Shown: positions 1 through 9,090, counted from the first letter of the stretch. The stretch is DNA of 64,000 nt from CBDCZY01 sp965224745 (GCA_965224745.1 CBDCZY010000002.1:682001-746000); one strand, 5' to 3'. The notes: generated by a model from the sequence alone, not told the origin. Numbers and translations are program-made.

Positions 1-604
1 CTTCAGTCCGTTCAGCTATCTTGAATTCCATCTGTTGAAATAGTCTCGATTTAGTCAACAATTGACTCAACAGATTCTTATAAACATCAATAAGTCTAAC
101 TTGCCATTCCGAAAAATAATAAGCCTCAGGGTGGGAAATATTGATTACTCCAAACAACTTATCTTCACAATTGACGGGCGCACTCAAAATGGAACCTGAT
201 TTGTTCCAGTCGGTAGTCGAGCTTTTTATTTCGAAAAAGGCATCTGTGGATGTATTGGCACAATGCTGAATTTCTCCGCTTTGGGCCGCCAAGCCAATAA
301 TACCTTTGCCTATTTCAAATTGGCTTTCTATCAACGGACCGCTGCTGAGATAATTAGATTCATCCCAATTCACACCGGTTAGATAAACCAGCTTATTTTG
401 TTCGTTTAACCGATAAAAGGAACAACGACCAGCCCCCTGATTTTTTAATAATATGGTCAGTGCTTGCTGAACAAGCTGCTTTTCTTCGATGGATTGCGCT
501 TCCAATTCGGAGAGCTCTTTGATGATGGACAAAGAATCCACTAGTTCGAAGATAACGTGATGCAAGGCTTCTTGATTTAAAGAGTCCTTGTCAACAGCGT
601 CCAT
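1..604 (-). CDS. GAF-domain protein, 5' part (runs off the window)
   Basis: An open frame runs from ATG at 604 to the left edge without a stop, giving about 201 residues. The translation reads as a GAF sensory domain of GGDEF or phosphatase regulators: an N-terminal helix, then GRCSFYRL, GKGIIGLAAQSGE and a SGSILSAPV core strand, then a C-terminal helix that continues out of view. The output domain (GGDEF, HD-GYP or kinase) is not visible. The ATG lies 4 bases after the stop of the HDOD gene upstream, so the two are probably co-transcribed and act in one signalling pathway. The GAF call is a family-level reading by eye; the ligand is unknown. Confidence 0.72.
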   Translation of the reverse strand, partial: MDAVDKDSLNQEALHHVIFELVDSLSIIKELSELEAQSIEEKQLVQQALTILLKNQGAGRCSFYRLNEQNKLVYLTGVNWDESNYLSSGPLIESQFEIGKGIIGLAAQSGEIQHCANTSTDAFFEIKSSTTDWNKSGSILSAPVNCEDKLFGVINISHPEAYYFSEWQVRLIDVYKNLLSQLLTKSRLFQQMEFKIAERTE

Positions 605-608
605 GTAC

Positions 609-1469
609 TTAGCCCCCGACCAGGATCCCAGCTAATTCTTCTATGTCACTTGCTTTTGACTGGATGACATCAAATACGGTTTTCATATTCTCAACTGTAA
701 CGCCTATTTCAGGAATACCCGCTAATGAAAATTCTGCATCGGGTTGAAAATACAGCTGCTTTGCCAACGGCGAGATAGCTCGCAGCAAATGGAGTACAGG
801 CGCATACTTTCCCAGATAATCTTGATTGCTATATTCCTGCAATAGCGTTGTATATAATGTTGGCAACTTCCAATGATCCATTAACAAAGCGCCCAAATAG
901 TAGTGGTCTAACCCGTAAGCTTCCTTAATCAAGGGGGTCAATCCTTGTTCATCTTCTGCCGCTTTGCTGAAAATTTCATGCATGCGTTTTGGCTCCGTAC
1001 TTACCATCGCTAATAAACCGATATGCAGCAGCAGGCCAGACGTATAAGCCACGGTATTTTCGATTTTCTCATCTGTTTGAACGAACCGATTTAACTTTTC
1101 CATCAAAGCGCCGGTCACAAACGAGCAAAACCAAAATTGCTTTGTGTCGAACTGCTTACAGTTTGATGTATCGATAACGTCGTTGAATACAATCCCGTAA
1201 GTAATAGACTTAACGAAACTCAAACCTAGTACTCGAATAATGGCTTGTTCTAACGTCAGGATTTTCCCCGCATGACCAAAATAAGCCGAATTGGCTAATC
1301 CAATCAATCGACCCGTTAACTCAGGCGATTTAGATAAAACATTCACCAGTTTAGAGATATCAATATCGGGATCATTGATTGCAACTAAAGTTTGTTGCGC
1401 TGTTTCCGGTAATGGGGGAATACAGTTAAGTTTTAAAATTTTTAAGCCAATTTCTTCTTCGTTACCCAC
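609..1469 (-). CDS. HDOD-domain signalling protein
   Basis: This 286-residue protein is mostly one HDOD domain (metal-dependent hydrolase-like fold related to HD). Typical pieces are the N-terminal LPPLPETAQQ-like segment, DISKLVNVLSKSPELTGRLIGLANSAYFG, and LTLEQAIIRVLG. HDOD proteins usually lack catalytic residues and act as scaffolds in motility, biofilm and c-di-GMP signalling. It is followed after 4 bases by a GAF protein in the same direction, which suggests a two-gene signalling operon. A second HDOD protein is encoded at 7217-8059. The domain call is confident; the pathway is inferred. Confidence 0.85.
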   Translation of the reverse strand: MGNEEEIGLKILKLNCIPPLPETAQQTLVAINDPDIDISKLVNVLSKSPELTGRLIGLANSAYFGHAGKILTLEQAIIRVLGLSFVKSITYGIVFNDVIDTSNCKQFDTKQFWFCSFVTGALMEKLNRFVQTDEKIENTVAYTSGLLLHIGLLAMVSTEPKRMHEIFSKAAEDEQGLTPLIKEAYGLDHYYLGALLMDHWKLPTLYTTLLQEYSNQDYLGKYAPVLHLLRAISPLAKQLYFQPDAEFSLAGIPEIGVTVENMKTVFDVIQSKASDIEELAGILVGG

Positions 1470-1659
1470 AGACAGTTCCTTTTTTAAGCTAATTGATCAA
1501 CCAAAATTTAACAATCATGACTATAACCATAGTCAATTGTTATCATTTAGCAATCATTCTTTAACTTGCTAATCATTAAGTTAGCTATAGGAAAAACGAT
1601 GTAATACTCTGAATTTACTGATCCTCTCAGAAACCTGCCCGAATCAAAACTCAACCTGC

Positions 1660-2067
1660 TTAACTATTGAGTATTAATTGACGACATAAACCCTGATAAC
1701 CGCCTTGTTGTTTAATGCCATCATTAAAAATAATAAGGGTAATTATTTTATGTTGTAATGGTTTGATGCGCACAATGACAACCCAAGGTGTAATAACAGT
1801 TGTGTGTACAATCGTGGTCTGAGAATAAAACTGATCATCAATCTTTAGTTGAAATCCCGCGGCTTTTGAAAACATCAAAGACGTTGATTCAGCTTGCCAA
1901 AGACCCTGTTTGAGATAGTAAATTAAACTGCCAAAAATCAGCACACTTACTAAGCCTTGTAACAAAACTGGGATATTTGCTAATAAACACCCGGTTAAAG
2001 CAAGTGCATGGGCTAAGATCAAAAGAAAGAAGAGTTGGGGTGAACGTTTAAGGATCCATGTTTCCAC
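1660..2067 (-). CDS. ygfX: YgfX (CptA-type) inner-membrane protein
   Basis: This 135-residue protein has two hydrophobic helices near the N-terminus (about residues 12-32 and 34-52) followed by a soluble, beta-rich tail. That is the layout of YgfX, also called CptA. The assignment rests mainly on position: it overlaps the 3' end of sdhE by 20 bases, as ygfX overlaps ygfY (sdhE) in many gammaproteobacteria. In E. coli YgfX was proposed as a toxin acting on MreB/FtsZ with SdhE as partner, but that role is debated. Here it closes the sdh operon. No obvious terminator follows. Confidence 0.75.
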   Translation of the reverse strand: METWILKRSPQLFFLLILAHALALTGCLLANIPVLLQGLVSVLIFGSLIYYLKQGLWQAESTSLMFSKAAGFQLKIDDQFYSQTTIVHTTVITPWVVIVRIKPLQHKIITLIIFNDGIKQQGGYQGLCRQLILNS

Positions 2068-2293
2068 TGGAGAGAATTTTTCTTTTTATTGCTTGAAACT
2101 GTTCATCAGTTGGCTCCACGCCGCCCATTAGATATTCCATTAATTGGTTGTCTTGCAACTCAAGAAACGACTCAAAAGCTGCTTTCTCTTGATCGCAAGC
2201 AGACTGAAAAAATAACTCTAAATAACGGTTTAATAAACGATCAAGCTCCAAAGTGCCCCGGCGACATCGCCACCGTAATTTAGCCTGCTTCAT
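2048..2293 (-). CDS. sdhE: SdhE, FAD assembly factor for succinate dehydrogenase
   Basis: SdhE (YgfY, SDHAF2/Sdh5 family) binds SdhA and promotes covalent attachment of FAD. The protein has 81 residues, a normal length. It shows the family signature RRGTLELD (residues 11-18, the RGxxE motif that contacts SdhA), followed by the acidic four-helix body with LMEYLMGG. Its start overlaps the end of sdhB by 14 bases and its end overlaps ygfX, so it is translated as part of the sdhCDAB-sdhE-ygfX operon. Having the chaperone in the enzyme operon fits its role. Confidence 0.92.
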   Translation of the reverse strand: MKQAKLRWRCRRGTLELDRLLNRYLELFFQSACDQEKAAFESFLELQDNQLMEYLMGGVEPTDEQFQAIKRKILSSGNMDP

Positions 2294-3074
2294 CCATTTT
2301 CTTGGTCATTAACTGCTTTTTTATCTCAGCAATCGCTTTAGCAGGATTTAACCCCTTTGGACAGGTATCGGTACAGTTCATAATGGTATGACAACGATAC
2401 AGTTTGAAACTATCGTCTAACGCTTCCAGCCGCTCTTCAGTCTTATCATCCCTGCTATCTGCAATCCAACGCTGCGCTTGCATTAAAACGGCTGGCCCCA
2501 GGTATTTCTCTGAATTCCACCAATAACTCGGGCAACTGGTAGAACAACAAGCACACAAAATACAGTCACTTAAACCTTCAAGTTTCGCTCGTTCTTCCTT
2601 AGTTTGCAGATACTCTCGATCATTCGGGGCTGATTGGCTGTTATCTAACCAGGGCTTAATTGAAGCATACTGTTGATAAAAATTGCTCATATCCGGCACC
2701 AAATCTTTTATCACTGACAGGTGTGGCAAGGGAAAAATTTTTATGGTTTCTGGGTAGTCTTTGATTGCTTGCGTGCAGGCCAAGGTGTTTGTACCATTAA
2801 TATTCATTGCACAAGATCCACACACACCTTCTCGGCAGGAACGCCTGAAGGTCAGCGTCGGATCAATTTCATTCTTTATTATGATCATAGCATCGAGGAT
2901 CATGGCAGAACATTGATCTAAATCGATAAAATAACTGTCGATTCTCGGGTTTTCACCGGTATCAGGATCCCATCGATAAATATCAAATTGTTTGACGTTG
3001 TTAGCGTTTTGCGGAACAGGAAAAGTTTTTCCAGGAGAAAATTTGGAGTTCTTAGGGAGTGTAAATTCAACCAT
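2280..3074 (-). CDS. sdhB: Succinate dehydrogenase iron-sulfur subunit
   Basis: SdhB carries electrons from SdhA flavin to ubiquinone through three Fe-S clusters. At 264 residues it is slightly longer than the usual 230-260 because of an N-terminal extension. The 2Fe-2S ligands are C80, C85, C88 and C100. The C-terminal ferredoxin domain has CILCACC (C171, C174, C177) with C181, and C228, C234 and C238, the ligands of the 4Fe-4S and 3Fe-4S clusters. The start codon overlaps the sdhA stop by one base. sdhE overlaps its 3' end. It acts on the cytoplasmic face of the inner membrane in the TCA cycle and respiration. Confidence 0.97.
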   Translation of the reverse strand: MVEFTLPKNSKFSPGKTFPVPQNANNVKQFDIYRWDPDTGENPRIDSYFIDLDQCSAMILDAMIIIKNEIDPTLTFRRSCREGVCGSCAMNINGTNTLACTQAIKDYPETIKIFPLPHLSVIKDLVPDMSNFYQQYASIKPWLDNSQSAPNDREYLQTKEERAKLEGLSDCILCACCSTSCPSYWWNSEKYLGPAVLMQAQRWIADSRDDKTEERLEALDDSFKLYRCHTIMNCTDTCPKGLNPAKAIAEIKKQLMTKKMDEAG

Positions 3075-4867
3075 TAGTAAACCCTTGCTTTTGGTTGTAC
3101 AACCTCTACATCTGACGACAAGGTATAGAGATGAACAGGCCGATATTCTATGGACACTTTATCTTTATCCAACCAGGTAAGACTATGTTTTAACCAATCT
3201 TGGTCGTTACGATCAGGAAAATCTTCACGGGCATGTGCGCCTCTGCTTTCTTCACGATTGGCCGCAGCTGCTATGGTCACCATTGATTGAGAGAGTAAAT
3301 TGTCAAGCTCAAGCGTTTCAACAAGATCAGTATTCCAAATGAGGGATCTGTCTGAAACATTAACATCACTAAATGATTGGTTCACTTGATGCAGTTTATC
3401 GACCCCCGCATCCAGTTTAGGGCCTGTTCTAAAGACAGAGGCATGACTTTGCATTGTTCTTTGCATGGCTATCCTTATTTCCGAAGTTTTTAGAGATCCA
3501 TTAGCGTTACGAATTCTATCGAACCTGTTTAGCGCTAGCTCGCAAGCATTTTCAGGAATTGATTTTAAAGGTGTATTGGGTTTAATTAATTCAGCACAGC
3601 GTAGCGATGCAGCTCTTCCAAACACCACCAAATCGAGCAAAGAATTAGAACCTAGCCGGTTTGCTCCATGCACTGACACACAAGCAGCTTCACCAATCGC
3701 CATTAAGCCTGGCACGACCTTTTCAGGGTCGCCATCTTGAGAAGTCACTACTTCTGCTTTAAAGTTGGTTGGAATACCTCCCATGTTGTAATGCACGGTT
3801 GGGAGAACCGGGATAGGCTCCTTAGTCACATCAACTCCGGCAAAAATCCGAGCTGTTTCAGAAATACCCGGTAATCGTTCTTGGATCACGGCTGGATCTA
3901 AATGCTCTAGATGCAAATTGACATAATCCTTATGCGGCCCTAATCCTCTTCCTTCATTGGTTTCTACTGTAATAGCGCGGCTAACAACATCCCTGGAAGC
4001 CAAGTCTTTGGCGCTAGGGGCATATTTGGGCATGAAGCGCTCTCCCTCAGAGTTAGTCAGGAAACCGCCCTCTCCTCTAACGCCTTCAGAAATCAAACAA
4101 CCTGCCCCATAAATTCCTGTCGGATGAAACTGCACAAACTCCATATCTTGCAGCGGTAAACCTGCTCTTAACACCATGGCATTGCCGTCACCAGTTACCG
4201 TGTGGGCAGAGGTACAGGAAAAATAACATCGTCCATACCCGCCCGTCGCCAATAGCGTCATATGCGCTCGAAACAAGTGCAGCGAACCATCTTCCAAACA
4301 CCAAGCGAGCACGCCACTGCATTCCCCGTCAACCATAATCAGATCAAGTGCGATATATTCAACAAAAAATTCCGCCTGATGTTTCATAGCCTGCTGGTAG
4401 AGCGTGTGTAAAATAGCATGGCCTGTTTGATCGGCAGCAGCACAGGTTCGTTGTGCCTGGCCTTCGCCAAAGTGCGTTGACATACCACCAAAAGCACGCT
4501 GATAAATCTTGCCTTCAGGTGTTCTCGAAAATGGGACGCCGTAATGCTCTAGTTCAATGACAGCAGGAATTGCCTCACGACACATATATTCAATGGCATC
4601 TTGATCACCCAACCAATCTGACCCTTTGATGGTATCGTACATGTGCCACCGCCAGTCATCTTCTCCCATATTGCCCAAAGCGGCGCTGATACCTCCTTGT
4701 GCCGCAACAGTATGACTTCGCGTTGGAAACACCTTGGTGACACAGGCAGTTTTCAGCCCTTTTTCAGCCATACCAAAGGTCGCTCTCAACCCAGCACCGC
4801 CAGCGCCTACAACGATTGTGTCGTACTCATGTTCAATAATTTTGTTATTTCCGTAATATGCTGTCAT
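3074..4867 (-). CDS. sdhA: Succinate dehydrogenase flavoprotein subunit
   Basis: This is the catalytic subunit that oxidises succinate to fumarate; 597 residues is normal length. It has the dinucleotide-binding GAGGAG at 21-26, the covalent FAD histidine in SHTVAAQGG (H52), the substrate-site segment HFGEGQAQRTCAAADQTGHA, and HGANRLGSNSLLDLVVFGRA in the capping/FAD region. It lies between sdhD (3 bases upstream) and sdhB (1-base overlap). FAD loading should depend on SdhE and probably on the SDHAF4-like protein encoded upstream of sdhC. Confidence 0.98.
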   Translation of the reverse strand: MTAYYGNNKIIEHEYDTIVVGAGGAGLRATFGMAEKGLKTACVTKVFPTRSHTVAAQGGISAALGNMGEDDWRWHMYDTIKGSDWLGDQDAIEYMCREAIPAVIELEHYGVPFSRTPEGKIYQRAFGGMSTHFGEGQAQRTCAAADQTGHAILHTLYQQAMKHQAEFFVEYIALDLIMVDGECSGVLAWCLEDGSLHLFRAHMTLLATGGYGRCYFSCTSAHTVTGDGNAMVLRAGLPLQDMEFVQFHPTGIYGAGCLISEGVRGEGGFLTNSEGERFMPKYAPSAKDLASRDVVSRAITVETNEGRGLGPHKDYVNLHLEHLDPAVIQERLPGISETARIFAGVDVTKEPIPVLPTVHYNMGGIPTNFKAEVVTSQDGDPEKVVPGLMAIGEAACVSVHGANRLGSNSLLDLVVFGRAASLRCAELIKPNTPLKSIPENACELALNRFDRIRNANGSLKTSEIRIAMQRTMQSHASVFRTGPKLDAGVDKLHQVNQSFSDVNVSDRSLIWNTDLVETLELDNLLSQSMVTIAAAANREESRGAHAREDFPDRNDQDWLKHSLTWLDKDKVSIEYRPVHLYTLSSDVEVVQPKARVY

Positions 4868-4870
4868 TGA

Positions 4871-5251
4871 CTATCCTGTTAATACGATCCTAATGATCGC
4901 AACAAATCCCAGTAAAACAAGAACAATACCAATACCATTAACAACCCAAATACTCCATTTTTTTATCCATTCCGTAGGGATGTAATCTTCCAATACTTCA
5001 TGCATACCAAGTACTGCATGATAAATACCAACCACCAGCCAAAGTAGGCTGCATAATAAATTCAGGGGGGAAGACAACCAATCTATCATCTGTTGATAGG
5101 AGTTATCAGGCAATTTGAGTAATAACGTTGCAAACCAAAAAGATAGCGGCACCAGAATAATCGCTGCGATTCTTTGTGTCAGCCAGGGAATTTCTAAGAT
5201 CTTCTGGGCATTTAGTTTGATTTTGTCTATCTGTTGTTTATTTGTGACCAT
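4871..5251 (-). CDS. sdhD: Succinate dehydrogenase membrane anchor SdhD
   Basis: This 126-residue protein has three transmembrane helices (about residues 28-47, 59-80 and 101-123). The segment WLTQRIAAIILVPLSFWF matches the SdhD helix-1 start, and GIYHAVLGMHEVLEDYI carries the conserved histidine that ligates heme b near the quinone site. With SdhC it anchors SdhAB. It is separated from sdhC by 5 bases and from sdhA by 3. The N-terminal hydrophilic stretch MVTNKQQIDKIKLNAQKI is a little longer than in E. coli. Confidence 0.93.
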   Translation of the reverse strand: MVTNKQQIDKIKLNAQKILEIPWLTQRIAAIILVPLSFWFATLLLKLPDNSYQQMIDWLSSPLNLLCSLLWLVVGIYHAVLGMHEVLEDYIPTEWIKKWSIWVVNGIGIVLVLLGFVAIIRIVLTG

Positions 5252-5256
5252 AGCGA

Positions 5257-5631
5257 TTAGACCAAAATAACCATCACGAATGTTAAGAAAACTGAGCTGG
5301 CTATTTCAATTTGATTGTGTTGGGTAATTTGCTCTTTTTCCAAACCTAACCCATAATCCCAAATCAAGTGTCGAACACCATGGCAGAGATGAAAAAAAAG
5401 AGCATAAAGCAGTAGCCAGGAAAAAAGTTTTACCAGCCAAAAATTCATGAAGACTTGCAACGACGCAAAACTAGACTCACCATTTGCTACTGCATACAAT
5501 AAATAGACAAACACGACTAGACCTAAAGTCAACAATACGCCAGTGATTCTATGACTGATGGACATCAATCCAGTCAGTGGTAGCCGATAAACTTGTAAAT
5601 GAGGGGAAAGGGGCCGATTCTTTTTTTCCAC
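5257..5631 (-). CDS. sdhC: Succinate dehydrogenase cytochrome b556 subunit SdhC
   Basis: This 124-residue, three-helix protein is the first gene of the sdh operon. It has all the SdhC marks: RPLSPHLQVYRLP at the N-terminus, SISHRITGV (the Ser and Arg of the quinone site), and HLCHGVRHLIWD with the heme b axial histidine. The 132 bases between it and the SDHAF4-like gene upstream probably hold the operon promoter or a read-through leader; I see no strong terminator there. Confidence 0.95.
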   Translation of the reverse strand: MEKKNRPLSPHLQVYRLPLTGLMSISHRITGVLLTLGLVVFVYLLYAVANGESSFASLQVFMNFWLVKLFSWLLLYALFFHLCHGVRHLIWDYGLGLEKEQITQHNQIEIASSVFLTFVMVILV

Positions 5632-5763
5632 GAAAACTCCGTTATACCTAATATTCAGGTAGCAATTAAAACGATGCTGTACTTCCTGGCTCAGATGTTA
5701 ACAACCTGATATAGCGCTGTTTAACCTAAGCAAGAAAAATTGTTATCTCTCTAAAGCGGGGTT

Positions 5764-5937
5764 TTAAAAATCGATACATCGTCCGTTTTTTTCCCAATCA
5801 CCATATCTTGTAGGATCAGGAGGTATAACAGTAACTTCAGATGTGTCTTTGTTGCTTGATAATTGAGGTTCCCCTTTGTTATCTTCGGGGTTGTTGCTTG
5901 GTTGTTTTTGGAAATCCAATTTTTCGCTTTGTTTCAT
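5764..5937 (-). CDS. SDHAF4-like (DUF1674) succinate dehydrogenase assembly factor
   Basis: A 57-residue protein starts at ATG 5937 and stops at 5764. Its hydrophilic, variable N-terminus is followed by the C-terminal signature PTRYGDWEKNGRCIDF, which is the diagnostic end of the DUF1674/SDHAF4 family. In eukaryotes SDHAF4 (Sdh8) binds free flavinylated SdhA, limits radical production and helps SdhA join SdhB. The gene lies just upstream of sdhC in the same direction, so the sdh locus is framed by two assembly factors, this one and SdhE. It is below the usual length cut-off of gene finders and is easily missed. Family match by motif is strong; function is by analogy. Confidence 0.85.
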   Translation of the reverse strand: MKQSEKLDFQKQPSNNPEDNKGEPQLSSNKDTSEVTVIPPDPTRYGDWEKNGRCIDF

Positions 5938-6058
5938 GGTATTTATAAATCTAATTTTACTATCAAAAATTTGAAAGTATCAGCACTCGCTATTTTAAGC
6001 TAGTATTGCTTATTTTCCAGTTAATTTTTTAGTTTCTAATCGATAATTAATCAGCACC

Positions 6059-7054
6059 ATGTCCACAAATTGGCATCAGTTTCTTGTTTCACAAGGATAT
6101 AGTCAAAATGATTGTAATGATTACTTAATTGATAATCATGGCAAAAATGATCTTTTTGAGCTATTCCCCATTACCAAATTTGGTTTTATAAAAGTATCCG
6201 GTCAAGATGCAAAAACATTATTGCAAGGTCAAGCCACTTGTAATATCGAGGATGTTAATGAACATCAAAGTTCTTTTGGTGCTTTTTGTAATCCTAAAGG
6301 GCGAACCTTTACAACATTTATTATTTGTCAACACAATGACAATTATTTTTTGCTGTTACCGCATCAATTAATAGGTAGCATAGTGAATCGTCTAAAACTA
6401 TTTATATTGCGATCTAAGGTCATGGTTGATGATGTTAGTGATGAATTTATTCAAATTGGACTGACGAGCCGTTCAACCTCAAACAAGCCCTTCCCTTTTT
6501 TTCCTATTCAAGATTGGAACGTTAAGTTTGAAAAGGATTTTATGACTATTAAAGTGCCATCAGCTAATTCTCGTTTTTTGATCATTAGTGCCGCCAATGA
6601 TGCTCAAAAAGTGTGGGCTAAATTACAAAACATCCTACCGGCAAAAGCTCGTTCATCTGTTTATTGGCAGCAACAAGATATCTTTGATGGTATTCCATGG
6701 ACCTCATCTGAAACCACTGAATTGTTTATCCCTCAAGCTATGAATGTTGAAAATTTAGATGGCATAAGTTACACCAAAGGCTGCTATACAGGCCAAGAAA
6801 TCGTAGCCCGTACGCATTATCTTGGAAAAATAAAGCGTAAATTAACCCATGGCGAATTGATTTCAGGAACTGATCCAAAACCTGGTGAATCCATTCACTA
6901 TGCAAACAATAACAAAACTTCAGCAGGCACTATACTTAACGTAGTACGTGTGCAAAACCGTTGCTTTTTATCAATGGTATTAATAGATGAAGTAGTCAAT
7001 AAGTCAGTCCAACAATTCGAAACTGCCGGTGGTTCTACCATTTCAATTAAATGA
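6059..7054 (+). CDS. ygfZ: YgfZ/CAF17 folate-binding protein
   Basis: YgfZ (COG0354, the IBA57/CAF17 family) is a tetrahydrofolate-dependent protein needed for maturation and repair of some Fe-S enzymes such as MiaB. The 331-residue length is typical. The family motif K-G-C-[YF]-x-G-Q-E appears as KGCYTGQEIVAR near residue 239, and the N-terminal GCVT-like part begins FIKVSGQDAKTLLQGQATC. It is transcribed away from the SDHAF4-like gene and sdhC, with 121 bases between them for divergent promoters. The link to Fe-S maturation fits its position beside sdhB, whose product carries three clusters. Confidence 0.93.
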   Translation: MSTNWHQFLVSQGYSQNDCNDYLIDNHGKNDLFELFPITKFGFIKVSGQDAKTLLQGQATCNIEDVNEHQSSFGAFCNPKGRTFTTFIICQHNDNYFLLLPHQLIGSIVNRLKLFILRSKVMVDDVSDEFIQIGLTSRSTSNKPFPFFPIQDWNVKFEKDFMTIKVPSANSRFLIISAANDAQKVWAKLQNILPAKARSSVYWQQQDIFDGIPWTSSETTELFIPQAMNVENLDGISYTKGCYTGQEIVARTHYLGKIKRKLTHGELISGTDPKPGESIHYANNNKTSAGTILNVVRVQNRCFLSMVLIDEVVNKSVQQFETAGGSTISIK

Positions 7055-7216
7055 TCCATTAAGATTTATTGTTCAAGAATCATTTAAGTGAATATCAACG
7101 AATTAAGATCGAATAGATAACCCAAGTAACTATCAATAAAATAGTTTATTTATGCAATGTATGGATAGCAAGTTAATAGTTTCCTATAAGAAAAACATAG
7201 GTTTCATGAGGTAAAA

Positions 7217-8059
7217 ATGCAATTTAAAACCGTTCAAGATTTTGTTACTTTCGTACAATCCGAGCTCGATAATAATCGACTCACACTGCCAACATTACCT
7301 GATATTGCATTGCAAGTCCGTAGTGCAGTTTCCCAAGGTGAAGCGTCGGCGCAATCTCTATCAGATATGATAGCGACCGATGCCGCTTTGTCTGCCCGGT
7401 TAATTCAAGTGGCTAATAGCCCACTCTATCGAGGAAAAGTTGAGATTACCAATTTGCAAATGGCGGTTTCCAGACTGGGAAATAACACCATAAGAACAAT
7501 TGTAACCAGCCTAGTTATGCAACAAATGTTCGCTCCAAAATCGAAGCAATTGGAAGAACATTTTCGTAACAGTTGGCAACAAAGCGTTAATGTGGCGGCA
7601 ATCAGTCGTGCCATTGCCTCCTTTGCATCTCATCTCGACCCTGACCAGGCGTTGTTAGCAGGACTTATTCACCAAATTGGCAAATTACCAATACTGATGC
7701 TGGTTGAAGATGTACCAGAGTTTATCGAAAGTCCCTCCCGGCTTAATAAGCTGCTTGAGAAAGCCCATCCTGCTATCGGCAAGATAATCATGGAAAGCTG
7801 GGATTTCCCCGAAACGCTGAAAAGGGTTCCAGTCGATTATGTCGAATTTAGCCGAGACCCGAGCCCTGAAGCAGATTACATTGATGTTGTTCAAACCGCA
7901 TTCCTGGAGAATATTGCTGGAACGGATCACCCGGCAACTCGCATTGACCGGAATACCGTTGCAGCCTTTGCCAAATTAGGTATCGATACCAGTGAAGAAA
8001 TTTTAGAAATCGGTGGGGTTGCAGAAGAGGTTGAATTAACGCATCAAATATTCACATAA
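7217..8059 (+). CDS. HDOD-domain signalling protein
   Basis: This 280-residue HDOD-domain protein has the N-terminal LTLPTLPDIALQVRSAVS segment, then IATDAALSARLIQVANSPLYRG and LQMAVSRLG, the classic HDOD core, and an HQIGKLPILML helix in place of a catalytic HD pair. It is paralogous to the protein at 609-1469. A good Shine-Dalgarno (ATGAGGTAA) precedes ATG 7217. No partner gene adjoins it; heme A synthase follows 38 bases later and may share its transcript. Confidence 0.85.
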   Translation: MQFKTVQDFVTFVQSELDNNRLTLPTLPDIALQVRSAVSQGEASAQSLSDMIATDAALSARLIQVANSPLYRGKVEITNLQMAVSRLGNNTIRTIVTSLVMQQMFAPKSKQLEEHFRNSWQQSVNVAAISRAIASFASHLDPDQALLAGLIHQIGKLPILMLVEDVPEFIESPSRLNKLLEKAHPAIGKIIMESWDFPETLKRVPVDYVEFSRDPSPEADYIDVVQTAFLENIAGTDHPATRIDRNTVAAFAKLGIDTSEEILEIGGVAEEVELTHQIFT

Positions 8060-8097
8060 TGGTAAGGACATCATGAAATTATTTCGCCTTACCAGCT

Positions 8098-9090
8098 ATG
8101 AACCAAACCGACTGGGTACGTCGCTACCGAATAACCGGCATTATTACCATTTTCGCTGTTTATTTATTAATATTAGTGGGAGGAACTGTAAGAGCCTCCG
8201 GTGCAGGCATGGGTTGTCCCGATTGGCCGACTTGTTTTGGTCGATGGATTCCTCCGACCGACGCATCGCAGCTACCCCCTGACTATCATCAGGCATACCA
8301 ACAAAGAGGTTATGCCAATACCGACTTCAACCTGATCAAAACCTGGACCGAATACCTCAATCGCTTGCTTGGGGTGAGTATCGGTTTGCTAATTTTTTTA
8401 ACGTTTCTATTTTCAGTCTCCTTTTTAAAAACCGATAAAACCATTTTTTACCTATCATTGAGCGCTTTCTTAATGGTTGGGTTTCAGGGTTGGCTTGGCT
8501 CTGTTGTAGTTGCCTCTAATCTCAAACCACTTTTGATCACGGTGCATATGCTAGTCGCTCTGTTGATTGTTGCGACTTTGATTTATACCGTTTCACGATC
8601 CCAAATGGAGCTTTTACTGCAAAACCAATCACAGCCTATCTCTGAAAAAATTTATCTATGGCTATGTATTGCAATAAGCCTGACCGTTCTTCAAATTATC
8701 ATGGGCACACAAATCAGAGAAGCGGTCGATGTGATCGCCGAAAAACACCATGCTTTAAACCGTGAATTTTGGGGCAAAGAATTTCCGATTATTTTCTATA
8801 TCCACCGCAGTTTTTCTTCGCTAATTTTGATTATCAATATATGGATTAGTTGGCAAATCCGAAAATCAATAGGCAAACAAAGCTTCTTATTTAAATCGAC
8901 TCTTTTATTAAATGTGTTGGTAATAATGGCTATCCTAGCTGGCATCAGCCTTGATCGCCTTGGTTTTCCTGCGGTGGCGCAACCCATTCATTTGGTTTTG
9001 GCAACGATGATTTTTGGCAGTCAATTTTTTCTTTTGATCTGCATCAGAAGTATGCGTATCAAGCAACATTTGAATTTACAGTGTACTTAG
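8098..9090 (+). CDS. ctaA: Heme A synthase (COX15/CtaA family)
   Basis: CtaA/COX15 oxidises heme O to heme A for aa3-type cytochrome oxidases. This 330-residue membrane protein has about eight hydrophobic helices. The first is followed by GGTVRASGAGMGCPDWPTCF, the family hallmark, with conserved histidines in later helices (TVHMLV, EKHHALNREF, YIHRSF, QPIHLVL) that serve as heme ligands. The form with GMGCPDWPxCFGxxIPP and a long loop ending in TWTEYLNRLLG looks more like the version common in Bacteroidota than the short Bacillus CtaA. It is not next to ctaB or cox genes here. ATG 8098 is the only reasonable start in frame. Confidence 0.9.
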   Translation: MNQTDWVRRYRITGIITIFAVYLLILVGGTVRASGAGMGCPDWPTCFGRWIPPTDASQLPPDYHQAYQQRGYANTDFNLIKTWTEYLNRLLGVSIGLLIFLTFLFSVSFLKTDKTIFYLSLSAFLMVGFQGWLGSVVVASNLKPLLITVHMLVALLIVATLIYTVSRSQMELLLQNQSQPISEKIYLWLCIAISLTVLQIIMGTQIREAVDVIAEKHHALNREFWGKEFPIIFYIHRSFSSLILIINIWISWQIRKSIGKQSFLFKSTLLLNVLVIMAILAGISLDRLGFPAVAQPIHLVLATMIFGSQFFLLICIRSMRIKQHLNLQCT

